Positions 63,560 through 64,000 of a stretch of 64,000 bases of DNA are shown in pieces (the first letter of the stretch is position 1; every line of letters starts with the position of its first letter). The notes under the pieces were generated by a model, which was not told the origin of the DNA, made no database searches, and was given only the letters and a program-made list of their open reading frames with translations. This stretch comes from Nonomuraea ceibae. Its GTDB lineage: Bacteria; Actinomycetota; Actinomycetes; Streptosporangiales; Streptosporangiaceae. Made by a program: the position numbers and the translations under genes. Location: positions 20,704-84,703 of the forward strand of contig NZ_JAHKRO010000028.1 in assembly GCF_019396325.1 (NCBI RefSeq). Direction: 5' to 3'.

Positions 63560-64000
63560 GCAGGAGACCCGGCGGGGCGCGCCCGCCCGCGGCACTGTGC
63601 CCACGACCGGTCCCGCGGCCGGGAGCACGCCCGCGGCCGCGGCCGGACCGAAGACCGGCAGGCGCCGGCCCGACGTCCCGCACCCGGCCAAGCCCGTCCC
63701 CGAGACCGACCCGCGCCCGGCCCGCGGCGCCCGCCCGTCGCCCGACACCAGATCCCGCACCCCCCGCCCGGCCGCCGACCGCGCGGGCCGCCCGGGTCCT
63801 GACGCTTCCGGGCGTCCGGGACGTACGGGCGCCGAGCGCGCCGAGCGTCCGGGGCGGACGGCCGCCGACGCGGAGCGCTCCGGCGCGGCGCGCACGGCAC
63901 GCACGGCGTCCGACGGCGCGCAGCGTACGGGGCGGACGGCGGCCGAGCGGTCCGCCGGCGCGGCCTCCGAGCGCGCCGGCCGCACCAGGACCGAGGCCGC
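63543..64000 (+). CDS. FtsL-region protein, N-terminal part (cut by window edge)
   Basis: An open frame starts at TTG 63543 (or GTG 63540), overlaps the rsmH stop and has no stop before the window ends, giving at least 152 residues. The visible part is low-complexity: Arg, Ala, Pro, Gly and Thr-rich, very basic, with imperfect repeats around GRTAxxER (for example PGRTGAERAERPGRTAADAER). Its position suggests the small FtsL-like division protein, which in actinomycetes often has a long disordered cytoplasmic N-terminus before its membrane helix and coiled coil. Those parts lie outside the window, so identity is inferred. Confidence 0.6.
   Translation, partial: MTTRTEQETRRGAPARGTVPTTGPAAGSTPAAAAGPKTGRRRPDVPHPAKPVPETDPRPARGARPSPDTRSRTPRPAADRAGRPGPDASGRPGRTGAERAERPGRTAADAERSGAARTARTASDGAQRTGRTAAERSAGAASERAGRTRTEA

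Overview
The window is 64 kb of very GC-rich, almost fully coding DNA from an actinomycete chromosome. BldD, actinobacterial IHF (mIHF), an F420-type luciferase-family oxidoreductase, DUF3040, TgpA/DUF58/MoxR and the mraZ-rsmH start of the division cluster all point to Actinobacteria. The class 1B PyrD/PyrK pair and the overall gene order suggest the Streptosporangiales (Nonomuraea/Streptosporangium type); this placement is inference. I saw no tRNA, rRNA, CRISPR array, insertion sequence or prophage.

Layout. 0.4-0.9 kb: bldD, with its own terminator and a BldD box in its upstream region. 1.2-4.8 kb (minus): arcA, an APC amino-acid permease and a double universal stress protein. 4.8-14.7 kb: the eight-gene pyrimidine operon pyrR-B-C-carA-carB-pyrK-pyrD-pyrF, preceded by a PyrR-binding hairpin next to the pyrR ribosome binding site and closed by a long hairpin. 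15.0-19.4 kb: mihF, gmk, rpoZ, coaBC, a small unknown gene and metK. 19.6-29 kb: a degenerate priA, two tandem related genes of unknown function, def, fmt, rsmB and rpe. 29-35 kb (minus): a peptide/nickel-type ABC importer operon. Its last gene lies antisense to an abnormally open 3' extension of rpe. 35.1-40.3 kb: a DUF2236 oxygenase gene, then an FMN riboswitch and ribD-ribE-ribM-ribBA-ribH. 40.3-44.4 kb: a PH-domain membrane protein and CO-dehydrogenase-type maturation genes (AAA+, VWA, XdhC, nucleotidyltransferase) without structural subunits. 44.4-53.9 kb: a membrane-anchored endonuclease/phosphatase-family protein, an F420-type oxidoreductase, a cysteine-type leader peptide with a DAACS symporter, a pseudokinase, pepP-efp-nusB, and an MFS exporter with its TetR regulator. 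54-56.8 kb: a methyltransferase, dinB and a DUF3040 gene. 56.8-64 kb: tgpA-DUF58-moxR (minus), then divergent mraZ-rsmH-(ftsL-like, cut by the window edge).

How the genes work together. The pyr operon makes UMP from glutamine and bicarbonate under PyrR control. gmk, rpoZ, coaBC and metK supply nucleotide, transcription and cofactor functions. def and fmt process initiator methionine. The rib operon makes riboflavin under FMN control and includes a flavin-uptake protein. The most interesting signals are regulatory or structural: two BldD boxes (bldD and mihF), an unannotated cysteine-type attenuator peptide before the symporter, four 10-bp-phased MraZ repeats over the mraZ promoter, a candidate mraW-type leader RNA, an 18-bp palindrome at the metK promoter, an rpe gene without its own stop, a PriA with an insertion inside its zinc module, and many genes with a -10 box 6-7 nt from the start codon (predicted leaderless mRNAs).
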